Source of the DNA: JBQCHF01 sp051953655
GTDB taxonomy: Bacteria > Actinomycetota > Actinomycetes > Motilibacterales > Motilibacteraceae
Assembly: GCA_051953655.1 (NCBI GenBank)
Contig: JBQCIO010000085.1
Span: 1-26,887 of the forward strand
Direction of reading: 5' to 3'
Length of the DNA stretch: 26,887 nucleotides
The position numbers were made by a program, and so were the translations under genes. Shown piece after piece: positions 23,669 to 26,887 of this stretch (within the stretch, counting starts at the first letter, position 1; each line of letters opens with the position of its first letter). The notes below the pieces were generated by a model, which was not told the DNA's origin, did not search any database, and saw only the letters and a list, made by a program, of their open reading frames with translations.

Positions 23669-25021
23669 GTGTCAGAGGACATCGCCGGGCCGCCGCAGCA
23701 GGCGCTCACCTGCGCGCTGGCCGCGGTGCAGGAGGCGGTCGCGCGGGCGTTCGCGGCGCCGGTGTGGCAGCTGGACTCCGGGCAGCTCGGCCCGTCGCTG
23801 CAGCTGGTGGTGTCGCTCGAGAACCAGCTCGCCGCGCTGCGCCTTTCGCTGGTCAAGGAGGCCGACGATCGCTCGGTGGCCGACGCGGTGCACGCCCGCA
23901 CCACCCCGTTCTGGCTGGCCCAGCTGCTCACGATCGACCACGTCGACGCGGCCAAGCAGGTCCGCCTGGCCCGGGAGGGCAGCGACCAGATCCTGGCCGC
24001 GATCGCCGACGGGTCGGTGTGCGAGACCAAGGCCCTGGCGATCGTGGACGGGCTCCGGTTGATCAAGCGGATCGGCACCGTCACCGTCGAGGAGGTCGAG
24101 CAGGGCGAGGAGTTCCTCCTGGACTGGGCGCCCCGGCTGACCCGCAAGCACCTCGCCGTGGCCGCCGCGAGGATCGCCGACGTCCTGGACCCCGACCGCG
24201 GCAGGACGCTCGACGAGGACGAGAAGCTCGCGCACTCCCTGCGCGAGGTCACCATCACCCCGGATGTGGCCACCGACGGGGCGATGTACCGGATCAGCGG
24301 GCGCCTGACCAAGGAGACCGCGTCCCTGCTGATGACCACCCTCGACGCGGTGATGCGCACCGACGCCGAGAACGACGAGGAATCCGCGCTACCCCGGTCG
24401 GCGCGCAGGACCCTGCCCCAGCGCCGCGCCGACGCCCTCGCCACCCTGGTCCGCCTCGCGGCCGACCACGACGACCTGCCCCTGCGGCACGGCGAACCCG
24501 TCCAAGCGCTCATCACCATGCCGCTGCAGACGCTGGAGTCCCGAACGACCGCAGCCGGGCTCGTCGACGCCGAGACGGGCCAGCCCGCCGTCTACCTGCC
24601 CGGACTCACCGAGCACGGCGACCGGCTCGCCCCCGCCACCCTGAGACGCCTCGCGTGCGACGCCAAGCTCGTCCCCGCCGTCCTCGGCAGCACGGGCCAA
24701 CCGCTCGACCTCGGCCGCGAGGTCCGCCTGGCCACCGCCACCATCTACCATGCGCTGGCCGTCGAGTTCGGTGGCTGCTGCGGCATCGGCTGCAACGCCC
24801 CGCCGTCGCAGACCACCGCCCACCACCTGAACCACTGGGCCGACGACGGCCCCACGAGTCTCGCCAACAGCGCACCCCTGTGCGGGCACGAGCACTGGCT
24901 CGTCCACGAAGGCGGCTGGGACCTCCGACGCACCACCGAACCCGGCGTCGTCGAATGGCGCCCACCCGCCTGGATCGACCCCGCCCGCCCCTGGATCCGA
25001 CGAGAACCACCACCCTGCTGA
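23669..25021 (+). CDS. DUF222 / 13E12-repeat family HNH protein
   Basis: A 450-aa protein of the REP13E12/DUF222 family common in mycobacteria and Geodermatophilaceae. The N-terminal ~300 residues are the helical DUF222 part (ALRLSLVKEADDRSVADAVHART, then LRRLACDAKLVPAVLGSTGQPLDLGRE). The C-terminal HNH-like module has TTAHHLNHWADDGPTSLANSAPLCGHEHWLVHE (~H385-H386 and C405, H407, H409). FGGCCGIGC supplies extra cysteines. Canonical members end HHxxxH; the pattern here is intact enough for a metal site. The function is unproven; some mycobacterial copies serve as prophage integration sites. A related but different copy lies at the left edge of the window. Confidence 0.85.
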   Translation: MSEDIAGPPQQALTCALAAVQEAVARAFAAPVWQLDSGQLGPSLQLVVSLENQLAALRLSLVKEADDRSVADAVHARTTPFWLAQLLTIDHVDAAKQVRLAREGSDQILAAIADGSVCETKALAIVDGLRLIKRIGTVTVEEVEQGEEFLLDWAPRLTRKHLAVAAARIADVLDPDRGRTLDEDEKLAHSLREVTITPDVATDGAMYRISGRLTKETASLLMTTLDAVMRTDAENDEESALPRSARRTLPQRRADALATLVRLAADHDDLPLRHGEPVQALITMPLQTLESRTTAAGLVDAETGQPAVYLPGLTEHGDRLAPATLRRLACDAKLVPAVLGSTGQPLDLGREVRLATATIYHALAVEFGGCCGIGCNAPPSQTTAHHLNHWADDGPTSLANSAPLCGHEHWLVHEGGWDLRRTTEPGVVEWRPPAWIDPARPWIRREPPPC

Positions 25022-25058
25022 GGGCGGCGCGACCGCGTCACGCCGTCCTGCTGTGATT

Positions 25059-25107
25059 GGGTGCAGGTGCCCTTGTGACGAACCCGTGGGCAGAAGGGAC
25101 CCTTCAC
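25059..25107 (+). promoter_or_regulatory. imperfect hairpin upstream of the GNAT gene
   Basis: GGTGCCCTT and AAGGGACC pair with one bulged G, and inside them ACG and CGT flank AACC. The structure lies just before the preferred GTG 25108 and overlaps its AGAAGGGA Shine-Dalgarno, so it could mask it. Confidence 0.25.
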
Positions 25108-25668
25108 GTGGTCGACCCAGCCGGTGATTCTGCGACCGCCATCGATCCCTGGGGCGGGGGCAGCATCCAGCACGACTGGCTCGTGCTCCGGCCCTGGACC
25201 GTCGCCGACGTCCCGGCGATGGTGGAGCTCTTCGACACGGCGGAGATGGACCGGTGGACGCCGCTGGCCCACCCGTTCGACGAGGAGGCGGCCCGGACCT
25301 ACGTCGACGCCGCGCACGCCGGGCGCGCGCACGGGCTGCTCCAGCTGGCCATCACGACCGACGGGGCCGCGCCGCTCGGCGAGGTGCTGCTGTTCGGCAC
25401 CGACGAGCCGGGGGTCTGCGAGTTCGCCTACGCCGTCGGCGTGGAGCACCGCGGGCAGGCTCTCGCGGCACGGTCGATGATCGCGCTCATGCCGTGGGCT
25501 CGCCAGGCCGGCTACCGGAGCGCCCGGCTGCGGATCGCCGTCGGCAACGAGGCCAGCCAGGCGACGGCTGTGGCGGCCGGGTTCTCGCTCACCGACGAAC
25601 CGCTGGTGCGGCGCGAGCGCAAGGGCTACGTCTTGCACATGACGACTTGGCGGCGCGCTGAGCTGTAG
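25108..25668 (+). CDS. GNAT family N-acetyltransferase
   Basis: A 186-aa acetyltransferase with the GNAT layout: strand 1 WLVLRPWTVADVPAMVELF, an acidic helix, the GEVLLFG strand, and the acetyl-CoA loop region FAYAVGVEHRGQALAARSMIALMPWA, followed by YRSARLRIAVGNEASQATAVAAGFSL. The RimJ/RimL-like ending (NEASQATAVAAGF) suggests a protein N-terminal or small-molecule acetylase; the substrate is unknown. GTG 25108 is preferred for AGAAGGGA at 25092-25099; GTG 25075 or TTG 25057 would add 11 or 17 residues. It converges on the methyltransferase with a 3-bp gap. Confidence 0.8.
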   Translation: MVDPAGDSATAIDPWGGGSIQHDWLVLRPWTVADVPAMVELFDTAEMDRWTPLAHPFDEEAARTYVDAAHAGRAHGLLQLAITTDGAAPLGEVLLFGTDEPGVCEFAYAVGVEHRGQALAARSMIALMPWARQAGYRSARLRIAVGNEASQATAVAAGFSLTDEPLVRRERKGYVLHMTTWRRAEL

Positions 25669-25671
25669 GCC

Positions 25672-26409
25672 TCACCCCGCCACCAGCAGCCGCGCCCCCA
25701 GGTCGAGCTCGTCCAGCTCGAGCAGGTGACCGTTCCGCCGCTCCCAGGTTCCGTCGGCGAGGTCGGCGGCCAATGCCGCCACCGCACGCCGCTCGACCTG
25801 CTCCCCCACCCGCGCCCAGACCGACGTCGCGCGCCGCACGGCAGGGTCGAGGTAGGCGTGCGGGCGGTGCCAGTGGGCGTGGAAGAAGCCGTCGGTGCAG
25901 TCGGCCGGGACGGGCACGGGCGACATCGACGCACCGATGGCCGCGGCCCGGTCGGCGAGCGAGGGCACGGCACCGCCCAGGTACTTCACCTCGGGGAGGT
26001 AGTCGCGCACCAGCCAGAAGTCGTCGAAGCGGGTGCCGTCCCACTGGAAGACCACCACGCGCCCGGCCACCCGTCGCATCTCGCGCAGGCCCGCGACCGG
26101 ATCACGCCAGTGGTGGTCGCTCAGGACCGCCATGGCGCCGTCGAAGGCACCGGCCCGGAAGGGCAGCGCTTCGGCGACGGCGGCCACGACCGGCGCGGCG
26201 CCGGCCGGTCGCTGGGCCCGCATCACGGCCGACGGCTCCACGGCGAGCACGCGACGGTCCGACGGATCGTAGGAGCCGGTGCCGGCGCCCACGTTGAGGA
26301 CGGAGACGACATCGCCGAGCGCCGCATGGATCCGCGCGGCGATGCTCGGGTCGGTGCGCCGACCGGCGGCGTAGCCGTGCCCGATGGAGTCGTAGAGGTG
26401 CCCCCGCAC
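25672..26409 (-). CDS. class I SAM-dependent methyltransferase
   Basis: A 245-aa methyltransferase. Motif I is VLNVGAGTGSYDP (residues 38-49), followed by an acidic strand end VLAVEPSAVMRAQ and AEALPFRAGAFDGAMAVLSDHHWRD (motifs II-IV), then REMRRVAGRVVVFQWD. These are the features of the UbiE/COQ5-like group, but the acceptor is unknown. GTG 26409 was chosen because a TACCGT hexamer (plus 26417-26422) sits 7 nt before it; longer starts would run into the DUF445 gene. It follows the DUF445 stop by 17 bp on the same strand. Confidence 0.8.
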   Translation of the reverse strand: MRGHLYDSIGHGYAAGRRTDPSIAARIHAALGDVVSVLNVGAGTGSYDPSDRRVLAVEPSAVMRAQRPAGAAPVVAAVAEALPFRAGAFDGAMAVLSDHHWRDPVAGLREMRRVAGRVVVFQWDGTRFDDFWLVRDYLPEVKYLGGAVPSLADRAAAIGASMSPVPVPADCTDGFFHAHWHRPHAYLDPAVRRATSVWARVGEQVERRAVAALAADLADGTWERRNGHLLELDELDLGARLLVAG

Positions 26410-26416
26410 GAAGCAG

Positions 26417-26422
26417 ACGGTA
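26417..26422 (-). promoter_or_regulatory. candidate -10 element of a leaderless methyltransferase transcript
   Basis: On the minus strand TACCGT (TANNNT form) ends 7 nt before the GTG at 26409. No Shine-Dalgarno lies between. Confidence 0.35.
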
Positions 26423-26426
26423 GCCC

Positions 26427-26887
26427 TCAGGGCAGCAGGGTCGTCACCGCGTGGATGACGAGCCCCACCAGCGCGCCGACCACGGTGCCGTTGACGCGGA
26501 TGAACTGCAGGTCGCGCCCCACCTGCAGCTCGAGCCGGCGGGAGGTCTCGTCCGCGTCCCACCGGTCCACCGTGTCGGTGATGAGCCGGGTGATCTCGTC
26601 GCGGTAGGAGCTGACGACGTGCACCGCCAGCCGGGCGATCCGCTCGTCCACCTTGGTCGCCGCCTTCGGGTCGGTCGCCAGGCGCGCTCCCCAGCCGGCC
26701 ACCAGCTCGCGCGAGCGCACCCGCAGCTCGCTGGTGGGGTCGTCGACCAGCTCCAGCAGCGAGCGGCGCAGCGCGCCCACCAGGTCACCCAGCACCGCCC
26801 GGGTCTCGCTCTGCGTGGTGAGCCGTGCGACGAAGGCGTCCAGCCGCTCGTTGGTGGTGAGGTCGCGGCGCAGGTCGTCGGCGAGGC
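26427..26887 (-). CDS. DUF445 membrane protein, 3' part (5' end outside window)
   Basis: The minus-strand frame stays open from the window edge to the stop at 26427, giving the last ~153 residues. The tail VDERIARLAVHVVSSYRDEITRLITDTVDRWDADETSRRLELQVGRDLQFIRVNGTVVGALVGLVIHAV is the classic C-terminus of DUF445 proteins: an amphipathic helical region, then GRDLQFIRVNGT and one terminal TM helix. These are large inner-membrane proteins of unknown function. The N-terminal part is outside the window. Confidence 0.85.
   Translation of the reverse strand, partial: LADDLRRDLTTNERLDAFVARLTTQSETRAVLGDLVGALRRSLLELVDDPTSELRVRSRELVAGWGARLATDPKAATKVDERIARLAVHVVSSYRDEITRLITDTVDRWDADETSRRLELQVGRDLQFIRVNGTVVGALVGLVIHAVTTLLP

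Noticed and set aside
26410..26562. Longer N-terminus for the methyltransferase.
   Set aside because: It would overlap the DUF445 coding region and encodes an Arg/Pro/Ala-rich shadow sequence.
1..26887. CRISPR arrays, tRNA/rRNA genes, insertion sequences.
   Set aside because: No regularly spaced near-identical repeats, tRNA-like cloverleaf ends or transposase motifs were seen; the only tandem repeat has two imperfect units.

Overview
The window is GC-rich actinobacterial DNA: third codon positions are almost all G or C, GTG starts are common, and many genes overlap by 4 bases. Two DUF222/HNH (13E12-type) genes, a DUF2945 gene and the overall gene style would fit a Geodermatophilaceae-like soil actinobacterium (Blastococcus, Modestobacter or Geodermatophilus type). 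That placement is an inference from style, not from a marker gene.

Left part (2-11730): after the 3' end of a DUF222/HNH gene comes a two-sided nitrogen-oxide respiration island. On the minus strand a three-gene operon (starts and stops overlap as GTGA) encodes a PNPOx-like split-barrel protein, a 913-aa membrane-fused copper nitrite reductase (NirK) and a small CopD-like membrane protein. Divergently, on the plus strand, narGHJI encodes a complete membrane-bound respiratory nitrate reductase, again with overlapping junctions. Nitrate reduced by NarGHI gives nitrite, which the neighbouring NirK would reduce to NO. The 300-bp divergent spacer holds three sequences resembling the DosR/DevR hypoxia/NO box, the best matching 16 of 20 consensus positions. 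No NO reductase, nitrate transporter or two-component regulator for this island is present in the window.

Middle part (11731-17813): a 36-bp perfect palindrome after narI, then mostly independent housekeeping or stress genes: a luciferase-like monooxygenase, a DUF2945 protein, an AI-2E-family permease, a pirin, a Gfo/Idh/MocA oxidoreductase, a roughly 470-bp gap with a 73-bp imperfect tandem repeat, and a DUF72 protein.

Right part (17941-26887): a zinc alcohol/formaldehyde dehydrogenase and a DctA-type C4-dicarboxylate symporter on the minus strand, each followed by a strong hairpin. Divergent from dctA is a CitA/DcuS-type sensor kinase with its response regulator, a likely dicarboxylate-sensing pair controlling dctA. 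An OsmC-family peroxidase, a second DUF222/HNH gene, a GNAT acetyltransferase, a SAM methyltransferase and the 3' end of a DUF445 membrane-protein gene complete the window. Several of these genes lack a Shine-Dalgarno sequence and carry a TANNNT or CANNNT hexamer 6-7 nt before the start codon, which suggests leaderless transcripts. No tRNA, rRNA, CRISPR array or intact insertion sequence was recognised.
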